In this document: positions 1 through 7,889 of the stretch, one piece after another
Layout of the letters: the number at the start of each line of letters is the position of its first letter
Numbering within the stretch: position 1 is the first letter of the stretch
Source: Sideroxyarcus sp.
Lineage (GTDB): Bacteria; Pseudomonadota; Gammaproteobacteria; Burkholderiales; Gallionellaceae
NCBI GenBank assembly: GCA_030652215.1
Contig: JAUSBC010000031.1
Span: 1 to 60,471, forward strand
DNA: 60,471 bases
Direction of reading: 5' to 3'
Program-made: the position numbers and the translations under genes
Notes under the pieces: model-generated
Databases searched by the model: none
Told to the model about the DNA's origin: nothing
Seen by the model: the letters and a program-made list of their open reading frames with translations, nothing else

Positions 1-817
1 TACCTGCCTGAGTTAAGGCTTGGTTGATGGCAGCGGAAAGTCCTTCGGTCGCTTCAATATCCGCATCGCGAGCATGCGGTTCGGGAGCGACACCCAGCCC
101 AAGCAAATAACCCAGCACGGGGGCGGTGTTCTTGGCTGCGGCTTCTTTGCTTTGCAGCACCACGAATGCAGCCCCTTCGCCGGGTACGATGCCTGCCATT
201 TTGCCTACGGCGTTAAGGCGATCAGCTTCATGCAAGTCCTGACAGGTAAATATCGAGATAAGCGAATCGGCGCCGCCGAAAACCACGGCTTGCCATTTAC
301 CCTCGTTCAGTTCGGCAATGGCTGTGCGCAGTGCGGCAGTACACGAGCCTGCGCTGTTGGGCAGGATTTGATAGGAGGCCACGGATAGGCGGGGTATATT
401 TTCCGACAGGTGATTCTGCAAATGTTGCGTATCGATCTTATTATAACGAGTGATCAATTCCGGATTGACCGTGATCACTATCAATACGCTTTCCGACTTT
501 ACACTGGTGGGAAGTTGTTTTGCAGCATTGGCAAGTGCAATAGCGGCCAACTGCCGCATGCGTTCGCGGTCTGACATGTCGCCATACTCCTCTACCGGCG
601 CCATTCTTGGCACGACATTCGTGCCATCGCTCGACATGAATTTGTACTCATCGCTGAGTTGCACTCCGTTTACCTGCCCCAGAATCGAACTGATCAGTTC
701 ATAGGTCTGGTCGCCTGCATGGCATGCGACCCCCAATCCTGTGATGGCGATGGGGGCGGGCGGAGGCGCGGCTTTGGCTCGGGGTGCTACTGCTGGTTTC
801 TTGCTGAAAAATCCCAT
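1..817 (-). CDS. Ketosynthase-fold (beta-ketoacyl synthase-like) protein, 3'-truncated by window edge
   Basis: The 272 visible codons begin at an ATG (MGFFSKKP) and run off the left edge. Residues from about 20 read PIAITGLGV, the usual start of KAS I/II enzymes. A later GSCTAAL segment sits where the nucleophilic Cys of TACATG-type motifs lies, followed by FGGADS and GEGAAFVVLQ, which also match the ketosynthase fold. The active-site His residues would lie beyond the edge, so activity cannot be judged. No acyl carrier protein or other fatty-acid gene is nearby. The gene ends a T6SS cargo module containing DUF4150 and DUF3540/6484-like proteins, and ketosynthase-like genes are known companions of DUF2169/DUF4150/DUF3540 modules. 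A T6SS accessory role is inferred; its reaction is unknown. The ribosome site before the ATG is weak. Confidence 0.75.
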   Translation of the reverse strand, partial: MGFFSKKPAVAPRAKAAPPPAPIAITGLGVACHAGDQTYELISSILGQVNGVQLSDEYKFMSSDGTNVVPRMAPVEEYGDMSDRERMRQLAAIALANAAKQLPTSVKSESVLIVITVNPELITRYNKIDTQHLQNHLSENIPRLSVASYQILPNSAGSCTAALRTAIAELNEGKWQAVVFGGADSLISIFTCQDLHEADRLNAVGKMAGIVPGEGAAFVVLQSKEAAAKNTAPVLGYLLGLGVAPEPHARDADIEATEGLSAAINQALTQAG

Positions 818-897
818 TGGGTGGTCTTTCTGTGTTCGGTGATTCAGTCGTTGTTCATCGCATTGAGGCGGTTTTAGATAAACCAAGGATAATATTG

Positions 898-1662
898 CTA
901 TGGCTTCGCTTCTGCATCTTCAATGCGGGTCAAAGTTACGAATGGATTGGGTTCAGGCTCGTTGCCCATCGGCCCTCCCATTTCAAATATCTGGAGTTTA
1001 TTGTTGAAGAGTTTAAATCCATATTGAGTGCCTGCAAACGGGTACTGTGGCAGGACTTCAAAGAATGTATCGAAACTGATCATCCCGAAATCAGCATCGA
1101 CTTCATATCGAAAACTATGGTCTGGAAACGTAGCTATCCCCTCTTCTGTAAACGTATAGAGTCCGCCTTTCTTGTCCTTATATTGACCAGCAATCGTATT
1201 TCGAGCGATAAATTGTTTGTAATTCCCAACGTAGTGATAGACGAGTGTTTTGCCATCCACCTCAACGATAAACTCAAAACGGGACATCACTTTCAGTTTC
1301 GCAGGTGTTTCACCAAAGTCTTCCTCGATAACTAATAATGAAGTATCTGCGATTATCCCCCCAAGCCCTTCATGAAAATTCCCCATCAAGGTAAAGTCGA
1401 TCAATCTCTCGTTAGTATCAAAATCAGTCTTGATGTATTGACGATGATCAGAATTTGAACCTGCGGCTATTGGTGATCGCGTCTGACGCAGTAAATCGAT
1501 ATATTCAACGGAGAGGTAATCGCCGAGTAGCAGCGGCAAGCCAGGCTCAACATCATCTTTAGAGTGTGAGAACCCGGCAAATGCGAATGCACATAGAAAT
1601 AGCGTAGCGCGTATCAAGCGTGTAAGTGCAGAAGAATCTTTGCTATTTTCCATCAATGCCAC
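898..1662 (-). CDS. Exported hypothetical protein in T6SS cargo module
   Basis: About 254 residues from a GTG at 1662, or 251 from an ATG at 1653. The GTG has an AGGA 11 bases upstream and the ATG has no clear ribosome site, so the GTG is slightly preferred. A hydrophobic stretch (LFLCAFAFAGFSHS, about residues 18-31) looks like a signal peptide, so the mature protein is probably periplasmic. The rest is acidic and beta-rich with many aromatic residues, and has no recognised catalytic motif. It lies between the immunity candidate of the M15-like effector and the ketosynthase-like gene. It could be a second immunity protein or an unrelated exported factor. I do not recognise the family. Confidence 0.6.
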   Translation of the reverse strand: MALMENSKDSSALTRLIRATLFLCAFAFAGFSHSKDDVEPGLPLLLGDYLSVEYIDLLRQTRSPIAAGSNSDHRQYIKTDFDTNERLIDFTLMGNFHEGLGGIIADTSLLVIEEDFGETPAKLKVMSRFEFIVEVDGKTLVYHYVGNYKQFIARNTIAGQYKDKKGGLYTFTEEGIATFPDHSFRYEVDADFGMISFDTFFEVLPQYPFAGTQYGFKLFNNKLQIFEMGGPMGNEPEPNPFVTLTRIEDAEAKP

Positions 1663-1895
1663 GCTGTACCAAATCCTTTGAATCCAGTGTAATCATGCAG
1701 ACCTGTTGGCGGCCAAGAGGCAAGCATTCAATTTGCCATGCTTGCTCCTTGCCAATTGAACTAGCTATTGCATACCCGCTTCGGAAACTCCTTCAACGCC
1801 TTCCTTTTCAACGTGAATTCGAGTTCACGTCACCCTTGGGAGAATACTAATTTGGGAAGGCAAATATTCACACTTGGCGCTAGAAGTTGCCGCAC

Positions 1896-2384
1896 TTAAG
1901 AAAAACTAAACACTATTGAAATAGTCCGCATATCGTTCACATCGGTAAGCTCAACATAGAATTCTGAGTAAGTCCCATGCGGTATCCTCAAAACGTATCC
2001 ATTAGCGCGATCCTCGCGGTCAAATGATTTTTTCAGAATTGAACTCTCTAGCACTTTGAAGTCGCTTTTATTCAGAACCTGCGAAGCAAACCAAATAATT
2101 CGTTGATACGAAATGTCGCTTTTTCCTGTCTCCTCTTCAGAGTAAAAATCCATGAGGCGCGCATCCATAGCAACATGCTGACACGCCCACTTCTTGACGA
2201 ACAAAAGAGAGCCGTCTTTAAAGATTGCCCTCGCCTCTTTAGCCTTATCGTCCCAAACAAGGTATTTGATATTTTCGTTTTTGGCCAAGAAACTATCGTT
2301 AGCAGAAGATGGGTCGAAAACACAATCCTCCGCGAATAGTTGCCCTGCACAAAGCAATAGAACTGTAAAAATGATCTTTTTCAT
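1896..2384 (-). CDS. Putative periplasmic T6SS immunity protein
   Basis: 162 residues with a clear Sec signal peptide (MKKIIFTVLLLCAGQLFAE, cleavage after AFA at about residue 18). The mature part is small, with only two cysteines (in DCVF and WACQ), and belongs to no family I know. The ATG lies only three bases after the effector stop codon and its ribosome site (CAGGTGA) lies inside the effector 3' end, so the two are translationally coupled. An exported protein directly after a candidate peptidoglycan-targeting effector is the classical arrangement for a periplasmic immunity protein. The DNA is AT-rich like the effector and unlike the tss genes, which suggests joint acquisition. The immunity role is inferred from context. 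Confidence 0.55.
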   Translation of the reverse strand: MKKIIFTVLLLCAGQLFAEDCVFDPSSANDSFLAKNENIKYLVWDDKAKEARAIFKDGSLLFVKKWACQHVAMDARLMDFYSEEETGKSDISYQRIIWFASQVLNKSDFKVLESSILKKSFDREDRANGYVLRIPHGTYSEFYVELTDVNDMRTISIVFSFS

Positions 2385-2387
2385 AAT

Positions 2388-3440
2388 TTATTTCACCTGA
2401 GGTATTGCAAGGTGGTATCCAGGGTCTTTGGGTGGTTTCAGAAATATTGAGACCCTAGAATCTGCATCGACTTGCTTGATAAATTCAGCTTTCTTATTGG
2501 CCTCAACTGAACTCGGCGCCACATCAAAAACATTTATTTTGCTTTGATCGCCACCATGTTTTGAAAGCTTCTCAACGCCAATCTCATCAATTTTAGTTTT
2601 CATTGCTGCTTTAATCTGATCTGAGCTCTTATCTGCCTTCTTGCTCGTAACATAGACATCAATCACTTTATCTCCTTCTTTTCCATAGAGGTCTTTTTGG
2701 TGCTCTACACCGTTAGCTTCGATATTATCGAACATCACCCGAGCCTGACTGGTTGCATCTCTCGCAGTGCTTGAAATCATAACGCTTTTCACTTCAGCTT
2801 TCTTCATGATGTCCTTTAGCACAGTCAGCGAATAGCTCGATACATCTGAAGATTTTGCATTTGAACCGAAGGTTACGATTGGCTCTGCCTTTTCCTCTTT
2901 TGCGCCATTAGTCACAAGCGCTACTGGTTGCCCTTTGGTATTATTTTCGATTGCAACTGTATGCGGTTTGATTGAATTGGTTGATTCATCACTCTGCTTT
3001 TTGGCTTCAGTTCCCTTTTTCTTATGTGCCTCGGCATTGCCAGGCTTGCTATTAAGATAGGTAACGACAGTGAACTTTGTTTTTGAGCTACTTAAACATG
3101 CGGCGCATGCTTCGGTTTTAGTGTTTCCTATCGCGACCTTCTTAAATGTCCCTTTGTCAGTCTTGACATGCACTTCAAAAATGCTGCCAATTCTAATACC
3201 CTCAATGGTTTTACCGCTTCCTTTTGCATCTGTTTTGCCGCTAAACACGGTCTTACCATCGATAATTATCTGAAATTCAAAATCGGCAATAGGAATGTTC
3301 TTGGGGTCTTTAATTACAATATCCAGCGTGCCAACACCAGGTGTGTTGGCAGATTTTCCTTGGTCTGCGTTTGGACTCTGCGGTGGGGTACTCGCCATCT
3401 TGCCTGAACCTTTTGTGGTTTCTACATTGATCTCATTCAT
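2388..3440 (-). CDS. Putative T6SS effector, adaptor domain plus M15-like peptidase domain
   Basis: 350 residues; ribosome site GAGGTGG lies 7 bases before the ATG. Residues about 36-105 form a beta-sandwich (transthyretin/Ig-like) domain with the signature DGKTVFSGKTDAKG. A low-complexity Lys/Ser/Glu linker follows (about 135-185). The C-terminal part resembles the M15/VanY D,D-peptidase fold: SSTARD with Arg227, then SKHGGD with His295, NVFDVAPS with Asp306, and the C-terminal GYHLAIP with His343. These would be the zinc ligands, although the His-Asp spacing (11) is longer than the usual HxxGxxxD. A peptidoglycan-cleaving effector delivered on the PAAR-like protein just upstream is inferred. 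No signal peptide is present, as expected for T6SS delivery. The gene is AT-rich against its neighbours. Confidence 0.55.
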   Translation of the reverse strand: MNEINVETTKGSGKMASTPPQSPNADQGKSANTPGVGTLDIVIKDPKNIPIADFEFQIIIDGKTVFSGKTDAKGSGKTIEGIRIGSIFEVHVKTDKGTFKKVAIGNTKTEACAACLSSSKTKFTVVTYLNSKPGNAEAHKKKGTEAKKQSDESTNSIKPHTVAIENNTKGQPVALVTNGAKEEKAEPIVTFGSNAKSSDVSSYSLTVLKDIMKKAEVKSVMISSTARDATSQARVMFDNIEANGVEHQKDLYGKEGDKVIDVYVTSKKADKSSDQIKAAMKTKIDEIGVEKLSKHGGDQSKINVFDVAPSSVEANKKAEFIKQVDADSRVSIFLKPPKDPGYHLAIPQVK

Positions 3441-3467
3441 TTTCGGTCCACCTCAAACATTGTGTTT

Positions 3468-4127
3468 TCAATCTACTAAAAGATTCCAGTCGCCGCTACC
3501 AACATACAGGATGAGTTCCTCTTCTTTGACGGTCTCCACCCGTTGCGTGTCGCCATGTCTATTTGTCTGCCCCGTTTGCAGAACTTTTCCATCCTTGTCT
3601 TTGAACACGTAGGGCAACGATTGAAGTGCTTGCCCGGATTCCGGGTTCATACCAACAAAATCGCTTAAATCAACCTGCTGGCTATAGTCGCCTTTTATTG
3701 CCTCAGGCGCTTTTGCCTTGCCCGCCTTTGCCTCTCCCGCAGGTGGCTGCTGCAGCGGCTGCGGCGGTGTGTTCTTCAGATTGGAAACCATTTTGTCGCT
3801 ATTGCGCACGGCCGGCTTGCCTTCGATCATAACGTCGTTGGAGAAGGTGATGAATTCGGCCATTTGCTGGGTCGTGCCGGAGCCGGTGCCGCCGCAGCAT
3901 CCGGGGGCGTCGCCTTTGGATATTTTGAAGTTGGATTTGTTGTTGCAGGCGGGGCTGCCCTGGATTTTGACTGAGGAGGCGCCCATGTCCGTCATTTTGG
4001 ATTCGGCAATGTTGGTGTAGTTGATGGGGACGCAGTAAGGCGGCGTCATGCAGGTGTCGACGGTGGTGAGGATGCCATCCGATTTTGCATGTACCGCAGT
4101 TTTGCCGTTGATGTTGATGTTGCCCAT
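3468..4127 (-). CDS. PAAR-like DUF4150 protein with C-terminal adaptor domain
   Basis: 219 residues with an AAGGAG-type ribosome site. The N-terminal 125 residues (MGNININGK, DTCMTPPYCVPINYTN, GSPACNNKSNF, SKGDAPGCCGG, FITFSNDVMIEGKPAVRNSD) match DUF4150, a PAAR-like family that caps the VgrG spike and carries effectors. After a Pro/Ala-rich linker (PPQPLQQPPAGEAKAGKAK) comes a C-terminal domain of about 70 residues with PYVFKDKDGKVLQTGQTN, similar to the adaptor domains on VgrG2 and on the neighbouring effector. The fusion suggests that this protein docks the M15-like effector encoded 27 bases downstream. Confidence is high for the PAAR-like part and moderate for the adaptor role. Confidence 0.85.
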   Translation of the reverse strand: MGNININGKTAVHAKSDGILTTVDTCMTPPYCVPINYTNIAESKMTDMGASSVKIQGSPACNNKSNFKISKGDAPGCCGGTGSGTTQQMAEFITFSNDVMIEGKPAVRNSDKMVSNLKNTPPQPLQQPPAGEAKAGKAKAPEAIKGDYSQQVDLSDFVGMNPESGQALQSLPYVFKDKDGKVLQTGQTNRHGDTQRVETVKEEELILYVGSGDWNLLVD

Positions 4128-4186
4128 ATTTGTCTCCTTGGCTGCGCCGTATCCCGATTTCAGATGACGGATACGGTGTTCATGCT

Positions 4187-4642
4187 TTAGTTCAGGCTCA
4201 CTTGCCCACCCTGCAGGGTCAGCGTCTTTTTGGCTTTGGTACGCACGTTCTTGCCATCTATGCGAATTTCTCCAGCTTCGCTCAGTTCTACGGTTGCGCT
4301 TCCACTCTTAAGCACCACTGCCCCCTGCGCCTCAATGACCAGTTTTCCTTCAACAAAACCGAAGCTGGCGCGGGCCGGGGTGCCGGTTGGCATTACTACG
4401 CCGTGGATGAGCACGCCATCCTGTACCGGGCTGATGAGGACTTTGTCGCCAAGGCGCGCGCCGGATACGATGCCGGGCATAAGGCTGAGGAAGCCGACCA
4501 CGTTGTAGCTGAGCCCGTTCAGCGTGACGCTTGCGGGCATGTTGTCATGCATTTCCGTTACCACGGCGACGCTGAGCAGCGTATCGGGCGCATCGGCTTC
4601 GCTGGGCTGCGGGGGTAGATAGGTCAGGACGTTTTTGTTCAT
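4187..4642 (-). CDS. DUF3540/DUF6484-like T6SS spike accessory protein
   Basis: 151 residues. The start at MNKNVLTYLPP is chosen because AAGGAG lies eight bases upstream; an in-frame upstream ATG at 4729 has no such site. A small beta-barrel segment (GARLGDKVLISPVQDGVLIHGVV) precedes repeating beta-strands (GAVVLKSGSATVELSEAGE, GKNVRTKAKKTLTLQGG) that resemble the gp27/gp5-type needle of VgrG. This fits DUF3540/DUF6484, small proteins found beside DUF4150 in T6SS cargo modules. It probably helps load or cap the spike. It lies 60 bases before the DUF4150 gene and downstream of the hcp terminator. The exact Pfam family cannot be settled by eye. Confidence 0.7.
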   Translation of the reverse strand: MNKNVLTYLPPQPSEADAPDTLLSVAVVTEMHDNMPASVTLNGLSYNVVGFLSLMPGIVSGARLGDKVLISPVQDGVLIHGVVMPTGTPARASFGFVEGKLVIEAQGAVVLKSGSATVELSEAGEIRIDGKNVRTKAKKTLTLQGGQVSLN

Positions 4643-4831
4643 GGTTAACTCCTTATTCATGTGCATCCAACAATCAAGCCATCGCCATGCAAAGCGGGCC
4701 GGATGATTGGAGACACTCGGTATGTTCATTTTCTTGCTTGCGATGTTTTATGCGGGCGCAGGACATCCCTACCCGGCAGCAACAGGCATTTTCAGTTTGG
4801 ATTCTGAATTCGTGCATGGGTGACATCAGGC

Positions 4832-4866
4832 AAAAAAAGCGTGCACCGTAAAAAAGTGCACGCTTT
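4832..4866 (-). terminator. Rho-independent terminator after hcp
   Basis: A perfect 11-bp stem (AAAGCGTGCAC / GTGCACGCTTT) with a 9-base loop is followed on the minus strand by a run of seven T. It lies 10 bases past the hcp stop and separates hcp transcription from the cargo module, which would need readthrough or its own promoter. Confidence 0.9.
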
Positions 4867-4876
4867 GATCAGCAAA

Positions 4877-5368
4877 TTACGCTGCTTTGTCGCCGGTCCA
4901 AGAGTCGGTGTACTCGAGGCCGCCTTCGTTAAACAGCCATTTGATCTTGGCGTAACGCAGGGAGACTTCTTCCAGATGTGGATAACGCTCGTATTCCATA
5001 TCTTTCACGTTGTACATGATCGGCTTGACGGAGGTGATCTTCACGTCATTCAGCTCATGCTGGAAGTACTCGGTCTCGGCACCCTTGTCATTGATTTCGT
5101 ACCAGTGAATCACCACCTTCTTGAATGTCTGGCCTTTGCAGCATGCCTTGTACATATAGGGTGAAGATTTGTCGAACTTCTTGGTAAAAGTCAGAGGTTC
5201 GTGCTTGCGGGTACCGGTCAATGCACCGGATTGCGCGTCGGTTGGGATGCGGATTTCATGATTGAAAGAAAGCGCTTCAACCGTGCCTTCACGTCCGGAG
5301 ATTTTTACGCCCCCGTCGATCTTTGCGCCCTGGTCATCATAAAACTCGATGTATGCTGCATTTGCCAT
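4877..5368 (-). CDS. hcp: Hcp (TssD) T6SS tube protein
   Basis: 163 residues, the usual Hcp length. Hexamers stack to form the inner tube propelled by sheath contraction and chaperone small cargo. The sequence has the Hcp pattern: AYIEFYDD, SFNHEI, TGTRKHEPLTFTKKFDKSSP, the lysine-rich first sheet region, FQHELNDVKITSVKP and the C-terminal EVSLRYAKIKWLF. A very strong ribosome site (AAAGGAGG, 6 bases before ATG) fits high expression. It has its own terminator at the 3' side and a repeat-rich spacer at the 5' side, so it may be transcribed alone at a high level as well as from the tss operon. Confidence 0.95.
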   Translation of the reverse strand: MANAAYIEFYDDQGAKIDGGVKISGREGTVEALSFNHEIRIPTDAQSGALTGTRKHEPLTFTKKFDKSSPYMYKACCKGQTFKKVVIHWYEINDKGAETEYFQHELNDVKITSVKPIMYNVKDMEYERYPHLEEVSLRYAKIKWLFNEGGLEYTDSWTGDKAA

Positions 5369-5403
5369 GTGAAACCTCCTTTGTGGTTACTGCTTACTAA
5401 ATT

Positions 5404-5418
5404 AACCCAACATGGGTT
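5404..5418. promoter_or_regulatory. Short inverted repeat upstream of hcp
   Basis: AACCCA and TGGGTT arms with a 3-base spacer, centred about 43 bases before the hcp start. It could be an operator or part of a 5' leader hairpin. It resembles but does not equal the TAACCC-N4-GGGTTA operators of the sulfur genes: the spacer is different and the flanking box is missing. Confidence 0.35.
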
Positions 5419-5715
5419 GATTCATACCTACACAAAAACCAATCAGTACATTGCTGCCCGGTCCATCGTTAATGCTGATATTCCGTATATGCACTGCCTG
5501 GCCTTATCCAAGGATCACACTCGCCTCCATACATCCAACTGCTTGTTTTTCGCCATCCACCGCTGGTGGCGAATTTATTATTATTTAATCAAGTTGCATT
5601 TTCGGAACCTGCATCTTGTTCCATTTGTGCTTCAAGAACCGTTCGTCACACCGGCCCTTCGTCATGCTCAGGACAGGCTGACCTTCGGTCAGGCCGGTGT
5701 CCAGTTGAAAAAAAT

Positions 5716-5745
5716 CACTGGATTCCGGCCTGCGCCGGAATGACG
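5716..5745. repeat. Dispersed palindromic extragenic repeat, copy A
   Basis: A 30-base element with a TTCCGGC...GCCGGAA hairpin flanked by CTGGA and TGACG. The same element appears inverted at 36783 and as a variant at 36881. Such REP-like sequences are common between genes and often act as transcription attenuators or mRNA stabilisers. Confidence 0.75.
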
Positions 5746-5761
5746 AATGATTAACGATTTC

Positions 5762-7297
5762 TTACGACTTCCCTTTCGGCATTTGCGCCACCAGCGACAG
5801 GCGTACATCAATGCCTTCGATCTGGAAGTGCGGCATGACGGTCAGCCCAACGCGGTAGAAGCCGGGGTTTTCCGGGATATCTTTAACCGTGACTTCGGCT
5901 TTGCGCAGCGGGTGCGTGGAGATCAATTCCGGATCGGGATCTTTCATCTCGGTGACCAGGGTGTTGATCCAGGTGTTGAGCTCGTCCTCAAGCGCTTTGC
6001 GGGTCTTGTTGGAGCCGATGTTTTCGCGCTGCAGCACTTTGAGGTAGTGCGAAATCTTGGACACCAGGAAGATGTACGGCAGGCGCGAGTTGATGCGGCT
6101 GTTGGCCGTCGCTTCTTTGCTGTCGTACTCAACAGGTTTTTGCGTTGAATTGGCCGAGAAGAAGCAGGCGAAGTCGCTGTTTTTGTAGTAGCTCAGCGGG
6201 ATGAAGCCGAGTTCGGCGAATTCGAATTCGCGCGTTTCCGGGATCAACACTTCGGTCGGGATCTTCATCTGCTTGCCGCGGCCCACGTCGTAGCTGTGGA
6301 TGGGCAGATTTTCTACCTTGCCGCCGGACTGCGGGCCGCGCACTTGTACGCACCAGCCATTTTCCTTGTGGCTGCGCGCCATGTTGGCGGCAAAGGAGAA
6401 GGTGGCATTGCCCCACAGGTAATGTTCGCTCTCTTCGCTGCGCACGCCTTCTTCGTAGTTGAATTCGCGCGTCGGGTTGCTTTCGCTGCCGTAGGGCATG
6501 CGCAGCAGGAAGCGCGGCAGGACGAGGCCGATGTAGCGCGAATCTTCGGATTCGCGGAAAGACTTCCAACGCAGGAATTCAGAACGATCCATGTAGCTGG
6601 ACAGGTCGTGAATACCGACCACTTCGGACATGTCATTTTTGCCGAAGAAGGCCGCATCCACCCCGCCCAGGAACGGGCAGTGTGCGGCGGCCGACACTTT
6701 GGATATTTCGCTCAGCATGCCGATATCCTGGGCAGAACGGCCGAACGTGAAGTTGGAGATCATGGTCGTCACCGGCTCGCCGCCGGGGGTGTCGTATTCC
6801 TGGATGTAGACGTGTTTGAAAAGGCCGGACTGGGTGGTGTCAGGCGCTTCTTCGAAGTCGTCCATGAGCTCTTCCTTGGAAATATCCAATAGCTCGATTT
6901 TGGAATTCGCCTTGAAATCGGTGCGGTCAACGAGGAATTTGAGGCTGCGCCAGGTGGATTCGATGGCCTGGAATTGTTCGTTGTGCAGAATCTCGTCCAG
7001 CTGGCTGCTGATGGTGACGTCGATCTGGGAGATGTAATGGTCCAGCAAGCCGCGGTCGATGCGGTCAATGGCTGTGCCCGATTTGCCCGCCATTTCCAGG
7101 AACACGCTGATCGCTGCGGTCAGGCGTTCGTCGAACGGTGACTCGGCCATGCGCTTTGAATCGCTGAAGCCGCTGATGTCGACAGAGCCGCTCATGGGGG
7201 CGATGTCGATTTTGCCGCAAAGGCGCTCGTATACGCTGGCTGCAGACTCTTCAGCTACGACCGATTTTTTAACTGCTGTTTTGATTGCTTCTGCCAT
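5762..7297 (-). CDS. tssC: TssC (VipB) contractile sheath large subunit
   Basis: 511 residues, the expected length. With TssB it forms the sheath around the Hcp tube; TssH recycles it after contraction. Recognisable stretches are the N-terminal hinge/handshake region, TWRSLKFLVDRTDF, GLFKHVYIQEYDTPGG, SNFTFGRSAQDIGML, SAAAHCPFLGGVDAAFFG, FLRMPYG and the C-terminal PEEN-like PENPGFYRVGLTVMPHFQIEGIDVRLSLVAQMPKGK. The ribosome site is GGAG six bases before the ATG. It follows tssB by 74 bases in the same direction. Confidence 0.97.
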   Translation of the reverse strand: MAEAIKTAVKKSVVAEESAASVYERLCGKIDIAPMSGSVDISGFSDSKRMAESPFDERLTAAISVFLEMAGKSGTAIDRIDRGLLDHYISQIDVTISSQLDEILHNEQFQAIESTWRSLKFLVDRTDFKANSKIELLDISKEELMDDFEEAPDTTQSGLFKHVYIQEYDTPGGEPVTTMISNFTFGRSAQDIGMLSEISKVSAAAHCPFLGGVDAAFFGKNDMSEVVGIHDLSSYMDRSEFLRWKSFRESEDSRYIGLVLPRFLLRMPYGSESNPTREFNYEEGVRSEESEHYLWGNATFSFAANMARSHKENGWCVQVRGPQSGGKVENLPIHSYDVGRGKQMKIPTEVLIPETREFEFAELGFIPLSYYKNSDFACFFSANSTQKPVEYDSKEATANSRINSRLPYIFLVSKISHYLKVLQRENIGSNKTRKALEDELNTWINTLVTEMKDPDPELISTHPLRKAEVTVKDIPENPGFYRVGLTVMPHFQIEGIDVRLSLVAQMPKGKS

Positions 7298-7371
7298 CTT
7301 GTTCTCCTATTGAACTTGTCTTTCCGTAGCAACCTGATCCGGTCACCACCTCTTGCTTGATGAACCGACTC

Positions 7372-7878
7372 TTACTGGCTTTTTGCTGCAATTGGAGCAA
7401 TGCCTTCCAGTTCCTTGCGCAGGCTTGCCAGTTCCGGCTGGCTCTTGACGATGTTTTCCAGTTCCTTGCGGAAGGCAGTGTTGTCGAGCAAGTTGGATTT
7501 CAGGTCTTTCAGCAGATTGCGCATTGCCAACAGGCCGGCCAGTTCCGGAACTTGTCTTGCCACCTGTTCGGGATGGAACGATTTAAAGTTCTTGAAGTTG
7601 ATATCAATACGGATTTCGCTGCCGTCGTTGGTGATTTTGTTGGGTACCGCAAAATTCACGGCCGGTGCCAGATCGGTCATCACCTGGTCGATGTTGTTGG
7701 CATCGATGTTGATGCGCTCTTGCTCGCCGACACGGCGCTGCGATTTGCTCATGCTGAAATCGCCAATAACCAGCGCTTTGTGCGGGAGCTCGACCTTTCT
7801 CTTTGCGCCGTAAGTTTCCACATCAAGTGAAATATTGACGCGTGCCTTCGGGATTTCATTCTGGAAACTATCAGCCAT
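7372..7878 (-). CDS. tssB: TssB (VipA) contractile sheath small subunit
   Basis: 168 residues. It begins with the family signature SFQNEIPKARVNISLDV and continues with KRKVELPHKALVIGDFS, RINIDANNIDQVM and INFKNFKSFHPEQVARQVPELAGLLAMRNLLKDLKS split across the body of the protein. It partners with TssC; its C-terminal helix forms the TssH-binding region in homologues. AGGAG lies upstream of the ATG. It starts 11 bases after tssA ends, so tssA-tssB-tssC form one unit. Confidence 0.97.
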   Translation of the reverse strand: MADSFQNEIPKARVNISLDVETYGAKRKVELPHKALVIGDFSMSKSQRRVGEQERINIDANNIDQVMTDLAPAVNFAVPNKITNDGSEIRIDINFKNFKSFHPEQVARQVPELAGLLAMRNLLKDLKSNLLDNTAFRKELENIVKSQPELASLRKELEGIAPIAAKSQ

Positions 7879-7889
7879 GGTTTGCTCCT

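Larger units (their letters stand above)
5369..5761. other. hcp-tssC intergenic region (393 bp)
   Basis: No gene is seen. It holds a short perfect inverted repeat (AACCCA-ACA-TGGGTT, 5404-5418) 36 bases before hcp. Further right is a mosaic of extragenic hairpins (5655-5745), including a CTGACC/GGTCAG stem and a TTCCGGC/GCCGGAA palindrome also found at 36.8-36.9 kb. On the minus strand the last hairpin is followed by ATTTTTTTC, so it could also act as a terminator for tssC. Confidence 0.7.

Noticed and set aside
5404-5418. AACCCA-ACA-TGGGTT before hcp as a third copy of the sulfur operator
   Set aside because: The spacer is 3 and not 4, the outer bases differ and the 14-bp companion box is absent, so it is listed only as a low-confidence inverted repeat.
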